Source of the DNA: Paenibacillus tyrphae
Lineage (GTDB): Bacteria; Bacillota; Bacilli; Paenibacillales; NBRC-103111
Reading direction: 5' to 3'
Assembly (NCBI RefSeq): GCF_027925525.1
Contig: NZ_BSDJ01000010.1
Span: 124,001-188,000 of the forward strand
Length of the DNA: 64,000 nucleotides
Position numbers and translations under genes: made by a program. A model generated the notes under the pieces. That model saw only the letters and a list, made by a program, of their open reading frames with translations. It did not search any database and had not been told where the DNA came from. Below, one piece after another: positions 35,601-41,694 of the stretch (positions are counted from its first letter, which is position 1; each line of letters starts with the position of its first letter).

Positions 35601-35709
35601 TAGGTTTGAAAAAGGTCAAAGAGATGGTTATCGAAGTAAAAATATTCATCCTGACCATATCCATTTAGAAAATGCTTTAGGGAATATTCATTGGTGGTTT
35701 AATGATTAA
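26659..35709 (+). CDS. Giant polymorphic toxin: 17-repeat surface region, Rhs/YD shell, HINT domain, C-terminal toxin
   Basis: 3016 residues from GTG 26659 (GGAGGG upstream). A signal peptide (1-28) is followed by 17 tandem repeats of about 88 residues (about 30-1540), each with L-x-P-G-Q-S-M-E-A-x-N, D-Y-A-x-Y, R-I-A-I-T-N and G-P-Y-D-x-F. A DUF6531-like entry (DPIDTATGAQ, about 1562) opens many YD repeats (about 1600-2600). The Rhs core ends YYMRARYYQPEIKRFINRD and YVDPFGL (about 2672). A HINT autoprotease follows, from CFTAGTKVLT (about 2782) to WVHNTN (about 2915). The last 98 residues are the toxin, with HPDHIH near the end; I do not recognise its family. The toxin segment is markedly AT-rich. 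It is probably secreted and cleaved by HINT, with contact-dependent killing of competitors inferred. Confidence 0.9.
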   Translation: MFSIGRIVCALFLLAASFLYWEKEAYAEPVSYVLSPGNSVVITAYPDSRSIMASVKVSGGHDYVRYFDNGAVSDYKTSDKGTSYSMSGTYRIVLTNTSSSSITLSSNSIPYQIVSSSTPALKKVWLSPGDSLDITNTTGKSSSVTAGGISDYVKYDDAGEVVTYTKGKAVGELTLSAKNRIALTNRDKKAYEVWGPYETIDYSKRTTPAVYYKTLTPGQTLEAANVSPRTLNLAVGGLSDNAIYDADGAVNSYSRKKSSGTVQLSSGKRMVVTNTDSKAYEVSGPYDGFTFADRAQPASFTRTLSPGQSLKATNTSPKSFNVSLSGTYDYAEHRGTGQVVAYGRNQRLSSNAIGAANYLNVTNTGASSVEVAGPYDAFSVVELNHPALTSRMLSPGQSLEVSNPTAYTANVTVGGTYDYALFDSSGITSYARTQKTANKAVDSLERLAVTNIGGESSEVFGPYETFSFADRAQPVTFKTVLAPGQSVDALNQAAKPFYLSLNGEYDYARYSGKDSLQSYARRSTAASMYNQASERIAITNAGGISMEISGSSDAYKITSRTIPALTIRTLSPGQSMEATNVSSGSVDITTLGTYDYAYYTDSDDLTTSGRKRAAGTFTVSPSRKVAFTNSGTSALEVSVPYDVIQTADRVNPALFVKNLAPMQSMEAVNVTAKDYYVHMTGKYDYATYSSSAGPMVSYSDDNSIGSVLTAHGKKIAVMNTDTVAIDVWGPYDAFTVSDRSAPVTFVQALSSGQTLKAVNLAGVAYSVKLTGLHDYANYNGKGEAGSYGRKKPAGNRSVGSSDQLIVTNADAGTIQAKGPYDAFQLAYRTEPALFVKSLAAGQSMEAVHTGLKASTITTDGISDYGIYDAAGALKSYSGDSGSGSKQVDPGERIAIMNTEGPALEVNGPYDIFRVFDRATPVSFVKQLAPGQTIHALNGAGTSFSIRMSGAYDYASYKGKSLPEYYGRAVPKGSKGIGSGDRLVVTNADAQSMTVKGSYDAFQISDRPDPALFVKTLARGQSMEAALTGTGYTTVSIKGTHDYAIYEGSGPVKSYVQDSNDTSKQVNPGERIAIMNAELDALEVFGPFDMFRITDRATPVSFVKTLAPGQTLAAKNDAASYFSVKVNGKHDYVIYKSNGNVEYDGRGSAASVRGVSAGGQVVLTNVDAQSVRVKGSYDAFRVTDRTDPAFYIRTLDFGQSVGLMNVTGASIYIDVLGVSDYTIYNSDGSVSSFVKGANPKSISLSPFKRIVIAYADKAPFQIAVPFDAVTVDDGSGPVAFMKELAPGQSMEAVNISSREFSVKASGVIDVVKYNGSGDITFYDREGTFGSIPLVASHRIAITNRDSQTIVVTGSKDVFRITDRTNPALMVKTLASGQSLEAGAATTAGTSLRTSGKFDYAVMNENGSIQPYQKAFEGYALTVASGKRAAITNTEAANLTVWGPYDTLQMTDRSGPAIVSASVAPGLSMQAANRTGSPQSIAVRGSFTYVKEDGTQHPGVSPLMIPAGVRYGILNTGTAELDVFGPADAFAFETADKPISGVGAVEEIRKLDPSQYDTQSLHADPIDTATGAQIIQRTLLTAHGAADVPFTVQYYSLLLNSGVMGPGWGHLYDIRLEDTGDGKLSVHWNANRKNTFTSKGSGLYVSDEAAVKLDRLVRRADGSYTLTRKDGTVYEFSSAGRLLSLGNKQGQALSLNYNASGQLASVTEPLSGIGIGLSYDVNGRLAVVQDPLQRQVKLSYDAKGQLEKITDAAGQETVYSYDDKGRILTATEQGVRTFSNTYDSQGRIIAQQDAVAGHRTTKFEYVEKDGTLVTAVTDREGSINILTHDKNYQLLRVRDALGQETGYTYDSEGNRTQVTDAESKSDTFAYDGRGNLLSVTDASGQKVTMTYDDDSNLLTVTNPQNEQIVSHYDAKGRLIGVTDPEGHLTTYAYDANGLMTQATDALSRQTIYGYTNGLLTSVTNQEGNKVTYSYNAAGRVVGIKGNDGKETLLIYNANDQVLSVTDPAGQTVSYTYDPMGNPLTETDAKGNVTQYFYDGNGNLTSVKNALNQETRFEYNGEGRLVKETNALGQSTLYFYDAKGRLVRSTNALGESTRYDYDVKDRMIAVYDAMNRKIRSVEFDSQGNPITITDALNRKVTQQFDALNRLTQWTDPKGRQTQLAYDKLNRLVEVTDAKHGKAAQIFDAVSQITGVTDPNRNETKYVYDKAGRLLSETNAAGHAHTYAYDANGRLEQETNGRGQATAYRYDQAGRLDRFTDPEGTVTYTYDANGNITAVTDQSGKTATREYDKLDRVIKYTDMDGNVLQYGYNEIGQLTTLTYPDGKKVIYTYDAAGRLTEVTDWTGRKTAYGYDANGRLLTTTRPDGSVETRDYDAAGQLRKLWDRAADGSYISRYQFDYDEAGNVIQERNEAATQRAQEVTAAVYGRSAAGTVTSATYASMTNLPGMVSGNISMTYTSDNRLATFNGNPVTYDQDGNMIWGPLGGTMQEYRFDARNRLITAGGVSYAYNAENQRIAVTSGGQTTRYVVNPNAWLPQVLVEKDDQGKAKAYYVYGLGLIGREEAPGEYRTYHYDRRGSTIALTDAKGQVTDRYTYGPYGETLKHEGNTDNPFQYNGRDGVMTDPNGLYYMRARYYQPEIKRFINRDVLTGTISEASTLNRYAYVNGNPVSYVDPFGLSRDGDSSFLLQGGNFLVDAVPWVGTLKGFQQAFLGTNFVTGERLSTGDRWAEGIGSALSLVPIPGLKHVGKYATKGVIAAEKQLERLFMGPWMKKAENTAKKLISGCNCFTAGTKVLTDEGEKNIEDIEVGDKVLTKSDETGEVAYKEVTATFNHETDEIYKIHVGGQTIESTYNHPFWVEGKGWAFVKDLKPGDLLVQSDGHTLEVDSIELEHKHVTVYNMTVDEFHTYFVSDLGIWVHNTNCFYIRQAASGVTKKHVPQTGDWRPVGKSWGLFQKENQISIKESFRRDDGYISFKAYDKEGTLIGRFEKGQRDGYRSKNIHPDHIHLENALGNIHWWFND
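26740..31290 (+). repeat. 17 tandem repeats of about 265 bp encoding about 88-residue units
   Basis: Each unit begins L-[ST/A]-P-G-Q-[ST]-[LM] and ends G-P-Y-D-A-F plus D-R-x-x-P. DNA identity between units is moderate rather than high, so the array is old and selected at protein level. The first and last units are the most divergent. The units look like small beta-sandwich modules that would form a long stalk. Confidence 0.8.
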
Positions 35710-36484
35710 AAATGATTTAATGGAGGATAAGTACAATTGTATGGAAATCGTAAGAAACGACGGCAGGTATACGATTAAGTATATTGGTAATTTAAGCAAA
35801 GAAAACCTAGCCAATCTTCTTTTACTTTTTAAATCAAAAAATTCTGACGAACAATTACTGTTTGAAGCTTTTTGTGCCGATCCATACTTTTGGAATGAGG
35901 ATATGGTTGAAAATGACAAAAATTACTACTATCAATCATTTCTCGACAATACAATATTGTTTCATAATGAAAGTACTAAAATAGGTCTAACGGACAAAAT
36001 AATTACCTTATTACAAGAGGGTTATGGTGTGAAGGGAGACCAAAAATCAATCTTGAATGAATTTTTGTCAGGAAATATAGTAGTAGCTGAAGAAGTAATC
36101 GAAAAGGTTAAATCTCTTATTTACGAAACAGTTTTAACTGAAGTTAATCCACATGTTTATAATTTTACTAAAGATAAGATAGTTTTTGTCAATAATACTT
36201 GGTTTGATATGGAAACTGATAAATTAAAATCAAATCCATTGGTAAAAGTTTCATGGTATACCGTACAAACCATAGAAGAAATTATTGGAGCTATTGATTT
36301 AACCGAAGTTTATTTTAAGTGTTTAGTGCATAAGAAAAACAACAGCTTTGGAAATTATTCCTTTGCACTGATCTACTATGAGGCAGAATCTGATTTTCAC
36401 ATGGAAGTTATCGAAGTGACCCCCGGTTCCTTTGAGGAAGAAGTTTTACCAAAAATAAATGACTTTGTGCGTGACCTCAGGTGA
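35702..36484 (+). CDS. Cognate immunity protein of the Rhs toxin (inferred)
   Basis: 260 residues, soluble and acidic, with AT-rich codon use like the toxin tip. ATG 35702 overlaps the toxin stop by eight bases (ATGATTAA), suggesting translational coupling; ATG 35720 or 35741 are alternative starts, the latter following GGAGG. Recognisable segments are LANLLLLFKSKNSDEQLLFE and HVYNFTKDKIVFVNNTWFD; no family is recognised. Position directly after the toxin is the evidence for its role as the neutralising partner. A terminator follows at 36502. Confidence 0.75.
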   Translation: MIKNDLMEDKYNCMEIVRNDGRYTIKYIGNLSKENLANLLLLFKSKNSDEQLLFEAFCADPYFWNEDMVENDKNYYYQSFLDNTILFHNESTKIGLTDKIITLLQEGYGVKGDQKSILNEFLSGNIVVAEEVIEKVKSLIYETVLTEVNPHVYNFTKDKIVFVNNTWFDMETDKLKSNPLVKVSWYTVQTIEEIIGAIDLTEVYFKCLVHKKNNSFGNYSFALIYYEAESDFHMEVIEVTPGSFEEEVLPKINDFVRDLR

Positions 36485-36501
36485 AATACTAGTTATAATC
36501 A

Positions 36502-36536
36502 GATCCTTGAATAATTTTTTCAAGGATCTTTTTTTC
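36502..36536 (+). terminator. Rho-independent terminator of the Rhs-immunity unit
   Basis: GATCCTTGAA pairs perfectly with TTCAAGGATC over a 7-base loop, followed by a run of T. It lies 18 bases after the immunity stop. Confidence 0.9.
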
Positions 36537-36537
36537 T

Positions 36538-36795
36538 ACTCCTATCTATAATGAATTAAAAAGGCTGCAACTAGATAAAAAGTTTGTCAAGGCAAAAGAT
36601 ATGGGCTACGCTAAAGCGCGCGAAGGGGCAGACGGGATAATAAGTCTAACGAGCAACTAAATTATTAAGCATAAAGGTTATACCTATACTCACAAAATAA
36701 AAGTTGTAGGTGCGCCAAATCATGTAAGAATATATGGAAGAATTGATGAAAATGGTGCTATGGTTTTTGATCATATGACGGATGGAAAACGATGA
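36538..36795 (+). pseudogene. Orphan toxin C-terminal fragment with in-frame stop
   Basis: The frame reads TPIYNELKRLQLDKKFVKAK then GYAKAREGADGIISLTSN, meets an in-frame TAA at 36658-36660, and continues as IIKHKGYTYTHKIKVVGAPN and VRIYGRIDENGAMVFDHMTD to a stop at 36793-36795. The continuation is clearly protein-like, so this is one toxin tip with a nonsense mutation and no start codon. It resembles displaced Rhs C-termini kept behind the active cassette. The immunity-like gene at 36814 follows. Confidence 0.65.
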
Positions 36796-36813
36796 GAAAA
36801 GTGGTGATAAGCC

Positions 36814-37152
36814 GTGAATTTGAAATCCATTGAGCAGATTTTTAATGATAGTTATGATTTCGAGAAATTGAAAAGAAATACAGAACACCTTCTTGAAAAA
36901 TTAATACAAAATAGCGACAATAATTCCCTCAAAGATGCGGAGGGAGAATTACCAAAAGGGCTAAAATATTCAGACTTGAAAATAAAATACAACTGCACAA
37001 ATATTTTTGTGAATAACAATGACAGAGAGTATCCGTATTTTAGAATATCCCTTCATTTGGTTCATCCGAAGACAGGGATTCGACTTTTCTACTATGATGT
37101 GGATTATAATATTGACGGCGAGTTCTCTGATGAATACTTTAGTAGAGATTAA
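36814..37152 (+). CDS. Putative orphan immunity protein
   Basis: 112 residues from GTG 36814 (GTGGTG upstream), soluble, AT-rich: MNLKSIEQIFNDSYDFEKLK, KGLKYSDLKIKYNCTNIFVN and GIRLFYYDVDYNIDGEFSDE. It follows the decayed toxin tip by 18 bases, the standard toxin-immunity order. It is intact although its toxin is broken, as expected when immunity against siblings carrying the live toxin is still useful. No family is recognised. Confidence 0.65.
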   Translation: MNLKSIEQIFNDSYDFEKLKRNTEHLLEKLIQNSDNNSLKDAEGELPKGLKYSDLKIKYNCTNIFVNNNDREYPYFRISLHLVHPKTGIRLFYYDVDYNIDGEFSDEYFSRD

Positions 37153-37171
37153 TAGCGCTAGTTATATTTCC

Positions 37172-37208
37172 AAACCTTGAGGTTAGTAGTCCTCAAGGTT
37201 TTTCTTTT
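37172..37208 (+). terminator. Rho-independent terminator
   Basis: AAACCTTGAGG pairs with CCTCAAGGTTT over an 8-base loop, followed by TTTTCTTTT. It is 19 bases after the immunity stop and closes the toxin locus. Confidence 0.9.
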
Positions 37209-37406
37209 CCTTACCCGGTTCCGAATGAATATTGTACTCAGCGTAGACGAACGAATAATGCGGAAAAAAAGATCTTCGTCGCGTAGCGAAGAAGTATTCG
37301 TGGGTATCCAAAAGATAATGCAGCGGCAAGAATATCTGTTTCCTTTCCAGCCCTCCACAACACCCAACCAACGGAAAAAAAGGTCAAATAATCGGACGCT
37401 TTGGCT

Positions 37407-37454
37407 ATTCGGTATTGTCCGCGAACGTTCTAAGATAAAGGGAGAATACCGAAT
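37407..37454. promoter_or_regulatory. Inverted repeat in the GH35 leader
   Basis: ATTCGGTATT (37407-37416) and AATACCGAAT (37445-37454) are perfect complements 28 bases apart, ending 17 bases before the beta-galactosidase start. It could be an operator for the neighbouring AraC protein, or a leader hairpin near the ribosome binding site. Upstream, 37209-37406 has only a small hairpin (CTTCG...CGAAG near 37276) and no gene I can support. Confidence 0.5.
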
Positions 37455-37471
37455 GCAGAAAGGGTGCTCTT

Positions 37472-39247
37472 ATGGCGACGTTCGATGTGCAAAACGGGCA
37501 ATTTTGTCTGGATGGGGAACCGATCCGTCTTGTTTCCGGTGCGATTCATTATTTTCGGGTGGTGCCCGAGTATTGGCGGGATCGTCTGCTTAAGCTGAAA
37601 GCCTGCGGCTTCAATACCGTAGAAACGTATATTCCTTGGAATCTTCACGAGCCGAAGCCGGGCCAGTTCCGTTTTGACGGGCTGGCGGACGTGGTTCGTT
37701 TTGTTGAGATCGCTGGCGAGGTCGGTCTGCATGTGATCGTTCGGCCAAGCCCGTACATTTGCGCGGAGTGGGAGTTCGGCGGCTTGCCGGCTTGGCTGCT
37801 CGCCGATCCGGGTATGCGGGTGCGCTGTATGCACCGGCCGTATCTTGACCGCGTCGACGCGTACTATGATGTGCTGCTTCCGCTGCTGAAGCCGCTGCTG
37901 TGCACGAACGGCGGGCCGATTATCGCGATGCAGGTCGAGAACGAGTACGGCAGCTACGGCAACGACCGGGCGTACCTGGTTTATTTGAAGGATGCGATGC
38001 TGCAGCGGGGGATGGACGTGCTGCTGTTCACCTCCGACGGTCCGGAGCATTTCATGCTGCAGGGCGGCATGATTCCCGGCGTGCTGGAGACGGTGAACTT
38101 TGGGTCCCGGGCGGAGGAAGCGTTCGAGATGCTGCGGAAGTACCAGCCGGACGGACCGATCATGTGCATGGAATATTGGAACGGGTGGTTCGACCATTGG
38201 GGCGAGCAGCACCATACGCGGGACGCGAAGGACGTAGCGGACGTATTCGACGATATGCTCCGTCTCGGCGCTTCGGTCAATTTCTATATGTTCCACGGCG
38301 GAACGAACTTCGGCTATATGAGCGGGGCGAACTGTCCGGAGCGCGATCATTACGAGCCGACGATCACCAGCTACGATTACGATGTGCCGCTGAACGAATC
38401 CGGCGAGCCGACGGATAAGTTTTACGCGGTGCGGGAAACGCTGGCCCGCTACATGGAGCTGCCGCCGCTGGAGCTGCCGCACCCGATTCCGAAGGCCGCC
38501 TATGGAAGTGTGCCGGTTCGCGAAGCGGCCTCGCTGTTCGGGCAGCTGGACAGCCTGTCGGAGCCGGTTCGCCACACGTGCCCGGAGCCGATGGAGGCAG
38601 TCGGACAAAACGACGGGTTCATCCTGTACGAAACGTTCATCTCCGGGCCGCGGGAGGAACGGGAGCTCGTGCTGCAGGATTGCCGTGATCGGGCGTTGGT
38701 TTATGTGAACGACGAATTCATGGGTGTAATCGAGCGCTGGGACCCGAGCCAAAAGGTAGCGTTCGCCGTGCCGGAGGGCGGAGCGACACTGCGCATTTTG
38801 GTCGAAAATATGGGCCGGATCAACTACGGGCCGTTCATGCTCGACCGCAAAGGTATCACGGAAGGCATCCGCCACGGCAACCAGTTCCTGTTCGGTTGGA
38901 ACATCTATCCGCTGCCGCTGGAGGACGTAGCCCCGGTCAGCTTTAACGGGAAGGAAGCGGAGCCGGGATACCCTGGCTTTTACCGCGCGGTGCTGCCGAT
39001 CGAGGGGCAGCCGGCGGATACGTTCCTGCGCCTCGATGGTTGGAACAAGGGCATCGTGTATGTCAACGGCTTCCATCTGGGCCGCTACTGGAAGCGCGGG
39101 CCGCAGCAGACGCTGTATATCCCTGCGCCGCTGCTGCGGCAAGGGGAGAACGAGATCGTCGTGTTCGAGCTTCATGGAATGGAGAAGCGGGAGCTGACGT
39201 TCACGGATCGGCCGGAGCTTGGACCGGTATCGCAAGTAACGGTATAA
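37472..39247 (+). CDS. Beta-galactosidase, glycoside hydrolase family 35
   Basis: 591 residues. GH35 enzymes release terminal beta-galactose with retention. The family signature GGPIIAMQVENEYGSYG (about 147-163) contains the acid/base Glu. The nucleophile Glu is in CMEYWNGWFDHWG (about 233). N-terminal landmarks are VSGAIHYFRVVPEYWRDRL and IVRPSPYICAEWEFGGLP; C-terminal beta domains end with NGFHLGRYWKRGPQQTLYIP. No signal peptide is present, so it is cytoplasmic and acts on imported galactosides. It is followed by a terminator and an AraC regulator. Confidence 0.95.
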   Translation: MATFDVQNGQFCLDGEPIRLVSGAIHYFRVVPEYWRDRLLKLKACGFNTVETYIPWNLHEPKPGQFRFDGLADVVRFVEIAGEVGLHVIVRPSPYICAEWEFGGLPAWLLADPGMRVRCMHRPYLDRVDAYYDVLLPLLKPLLCTNGGPIIAMQVENEYGSYGNDRAYLVYLKDAMLQRGMDVLLFTSDGPEHFMLQGGMIPGVLETVNFGSRAEEAFEMLRKYQPDGPIMCMEYWNGWFDHWGEQHHTRDAKDVADVFDDMLRLGASVNFYMFHGGTNFGYMSGANCPERDHYEPTITSYDYDVPLNESGEPTDKFYAVRETLARYMELPPLELPHPIPKAAYGSVPVREAASLFGQLDSLSEPVRHTCPEPMEAVGQNDGFILYETFISGPREERELVLQDCRDRALVYVNDEFMGVIERWDPSQKVAFAVPEGGATLRILVENMGRINYGPFMLDRKGITEGIRHGNQFLFGWNIYPLPLEDVAPVSFNGKEAEPGYPGFYRAVLPIEGQPADTFLRLDGWNKGIVYVNGFHLGRYWKRGPQQTLYIPAPLLRQGENEIVVFELHGMEKRELTFTDRPELGPVSQVTV

Positions 39248-39264
39248 TAAGGTAACGATGAATG

Positions 39265-39304
39265 AGGCCGGTGCCGACCTGTCAAGGGTTGGCGCCGGTC
39301 TTTT
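39265..39304 (+). terminator. Terminator after the GH35 gene
   Basis: AGGCCGGTGCCGACC pairs with GGTTGGCGCCGGTCTT (a few G-T pairs) over a 7-base loop, followed by TTTT. It lies 17 bases after the stop. Confidence 0.75.
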
Positions 39305-39411
39305 ACGTTTTGTGGGAATCTTTGCAAACCCGTTTCAAGATGACACCGGCCTGCGAAACGTGTTACATTGAGGAAAAGCGTGGATTTGGCCAGAAGGGAG
39401 CGGTCACCGGC

Positions 39412-40314
39412 ATGGACCGTTTATTCCATTTTCCTAATATGACACAGACGCTGCAGGTGACCGGCTGTCACTTTGGCATCAAGCCGCCGGGTTGGCGGTA
39501 CCCGCGGCATCATCATCATTTGTATGAGCTGATCTGCTGCCTGGAGGGGGAATCGGTGCACGAAATTAACCGGACCTCCTTGACGCTTCGTCCGGGGGAC
39601 TGGCTGCTGATCAAATCGGGCATCCGTCACGAATCCGCGGCAGCCGCAAGCTCGCATTACCGGTTCTTCAACGTGCACTTCGACTTGGACGATGCGGAGG
39701 TGCGGAGCGTGCTCGGAGCTGCGCCTTACTCCCATATTCCGTCCGGGTCTGCGAGCCGCGGGAAGCTTCCGTTCTATGTTCAGGAATTGGAAGAAATGAT
39801 GCGGCAGTACGCCGCTCCCGATACGCATGGAGATGTGTCCTGGCACGAGGAGCTGAATCCCCGGTTCGAGGACCGGCTGCTGCTGCAATCGTACACGCTG
39901 CTCATCGTTCGGGATGTGCTTGCGTTAATCCGGGAGCGGGATGCGCACGCCGGTCAAGCCTCGTCCAAGGAGGCTACTTTATTTGCGATCGATGTCGCAC
40001 ATGCGATCGAAGAGCGGCTGGCTGGAAGCTTTCATGAAGAGGCGACGATTTCCGCCGTGGCGGAGGAGCTTCACCTGAGCCGCAGCCAATGCTCGAAGCT
40101 GTTCTCCAAGGTGTACGGCTTATCGCCCAAGCAGTACGTCAGCCGAAGAAGGCTGAGTCTGGCGAAGGAGCTGCTGGTGACGACGAACCTGCCGATGACG
40201 GAGATCGCCGAGCGGCTCGGGTTCCAATCCGCGAGCCACTTCTCCCGGCAGTTCCGCCGGTGGACCGGCCAAGCCCCAAGCGATTACAAGCCGAAGCACG
40301 ACGGCTGCTCGTAA
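39412..40314 (+). CDS. AraC family transcriptional regulator
   Basis: 300 residues. The N-terminal cupin sensor has RYPRHHHHLYELICCLEG and LRPGDWLLIKSGIRHES. The C-terminal double HTH (about 205-295) reads ISAVAEELHLSRSQCSKLFS then YGLSPKQYVSRRRLSLAKEL and MTEIAERLGFQSASHFSRQF. ATG 39412 (MDRLFHF) follows AAGGGAG; the frame upstream overlaps the GH35 terminator and is not coding. It probably controls the GH35 gene in response to a galactoside, inferred from adjacency. Confidence 0.92.
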   Translation: MDRLFHFPNMTQTLQVTGCHFGIKPPGWRYPRHHHHLYELICCLEGESVHEINRTSLTLRPGDWLLIKSGIRHESAAAASSHYRFFNVHFDLDDAEVRSVLGAAPYSHIPSGSASRGKLPFYVQELEEMMRQYAAPDTHGDVSWHEELNPRFEDRLLLQSYTLLIVRDVLALIRERDAHAGQASSKEATLFAIDVAHAIEERLAGSFHEEATISAVAEELHLSRSQCSKLFSKVYGLSPKQYVSRRRLSLAKELLVTTNLPMTEIAERLGFQSASHFSRQFRRWTGQAPSDYKPKHDGCS

Positions 40315-40446
40315 CTCCGCGGCCGCGGTACGCGTGCTTTTCCGCTGCACGCTGCCGCGCCTCACGGGTGTTGTCCGCCGATATTACTTGTCGACTCTGC
40401 GGCTGCCTCCCGAACGAAAGATCCTCCATTTTGTAAGCGTTTCAAT

Positions 40447-41448
40447 TCATTGTGGCCCGAAAGCCGCGGCATCTCTGCTACGCCACAAGCGGAGCAGTTC
40501 CGCCTCGCGGGCCGGCTCCAGTCCGGCTTTGCGCTTCTCCTCCGGTGGTCGGCTTCGATCCCATGCGAGGGTGTCGCGAACCGTATCGATTAATGGTCTG
40601 GTCGTCAGTCCGGAAGCGAATGCCTTTGTATTATCCATGGCGAACATGCCGATCAAGCTGTCGCTTTGCAGCCAGAGAGGGAGCTCGATCCATTGGCCGA
40701 CCTGCTGCTCTCTCAAAAACGGCTCGGTGACCCAGGTGAACTCGGCAGGACGGCTGCTGAATCGGGCGCACGCGTCCACGAGCTGCTCCATCGTAAAGTC
40801 GCCGCCGCTGGCATGAAACGTGCCGACCGTCCGCTTTTCAACTAAGTCAATAATCCACGCGGCGAGGTCTCTCACATCGATCACCTGAATACGCCCTTCT
40901 TTTGGCGGCACAAGCACTTCTCCCCCTTGTGCGATCCGATGGGGCCAGTACGTGAAGCGGTCCGAATAATCGTGCGGGCCGACGATCAGTCCGGGCCGGA
41001 TGTGCAGCGCTCTGCCGGGTATAGCGGCTTCGACCGCTTTCTCGCAAAGCGCTTTGAGCGCGCCGTAATGCTGCGTCACGTCCTCGGTGCTTTCATCGGA
41101 AAGAATTGCGACAGGGGCGTCTTCCTTTACATGTAACCGCGTTAGATCCTCATACACCGATACGGACGAAATGAACGTATAATGTCCTACACGATCCTTC
41201 AGCAGTTCAACCGAGGAGCGTACGACGCGGGGAACAAAGCCGCACGTGTCGATCACCGCGTCCCACGTTCTGCCCTGCAGCAGTTCAAGCCCGCTTTCAC
41301 GGTCCCCAATAATGTGCTCCGCTTGGGGAAAAGCGTCTTGACTGTGCTGGCCGCGATGAAAGAGCGTCAACGTATGCCCCCGCTCCAGCGCCGTCTCCGC
41401 CAAAGCCCTCCCCAAAAACCGGGTACCGCCCAAGATTAACAGGTTCAT
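40447..41448 (-). CDS. NAD-dependent epimerase/dehydratase-family (extended SDR-like) protein
   Basis: 333 residues with an N-terminal Rossmann motif LILGGTRFLGRAL (GGTRFLG instead of GxxGxxG), LFHRGQHS after the second strand, and VIDTCGFVPRVVRSSVELLK. The atypical SDR pattern resembles plant mRNA-binding CSP41-like and reductase-like epimerases. A Tyr-x-x-x-Lys appears as HYGALKALCEKA. ATG 41448 follows GGTGG; the extra 27 residues upstream are AT-rich promoter sequence. Its substrate is unknown. It converges with the AraC gene. Confidence 0.85.
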   Translation of the reverse strand: MNLLILGGTRFLGRALAETALERGHTLTLFHRGQHSQDAFPQAEHIIGDRESGLELLQGRTWDAVIDTCGFVPRVVRSSVELLKDRVGHYTFISSVSVYEDLTRLHVKEDAPVAILSDESTEDVTQHYGALKALCEKAVEAAIPGRALHIRPGLIVGPHDYSDRFTYWPHRIAQGGEVLVPPKEGRIQVIDVRDLAAWIIDLVEKRTVGTFHASGGDFTMEQLVDACARFSSRPAEFTWVTEPFLREQQVGQWIELPLWLQSDSLIGMFAMDNTKAFASGLTTRPLIDTVRDTLAWDRSRPPEEKRKAGLEPAREAELLRLWRSRDAAAFGPQ

Positions 41449-41655
41449 GAAGCCACCACCTTTATAAAAATATATATTTACGTAAAAATATTTTATTACG
41501 TTATGTAGTGGTTTGTCAATGAAACGCATTCAGCTCAATAATTGTTGGCTGCCAAATATGTTTTAAAATTGACAATAAAGTTTTGAAGCGAAGGTGCACA
41601 AGTGAATTTTTAGTGAGAGATAAGCTGGAACCACAGCGAATACTACAACATCACG

Positions 41656-41692
41656 CGCCCCTACCATGGTAGGGGCGTTTATTTATTTTTTT
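41656..41692. terminator. Perfect palindromic terminator
   Basis: A 22-bp perfect palindrome centred on CCATGG with arms CGCCCCTACC/GGTAGGGGCG, followed by TTTATTTATTTTTTT. No intact gene lies just upstream on the plus strand (41450-41655 holds nothing I recognise), so it may be left over from a lost gene. Confidence 0.7.
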
Positions 41693-41694
41693 AA

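Noticed and set aside
37430..39235. A 601-codon open frame antisense to the GH35 gene.
   Set aside because: It is a codon-position shadow of a GC-rich gene, with an Arg/His-rich composition, no ribosome binding site, and an unambiguous GH35 protein on the other strand.
40430..40447. TGTAAGCGTTTCA near the end of the epimerase-like gene, considered as a CcpA cre site.
   Set aside because: It is one base short of the 14-bp cre pattern and lies at a gene 3' end, not near a promoter.
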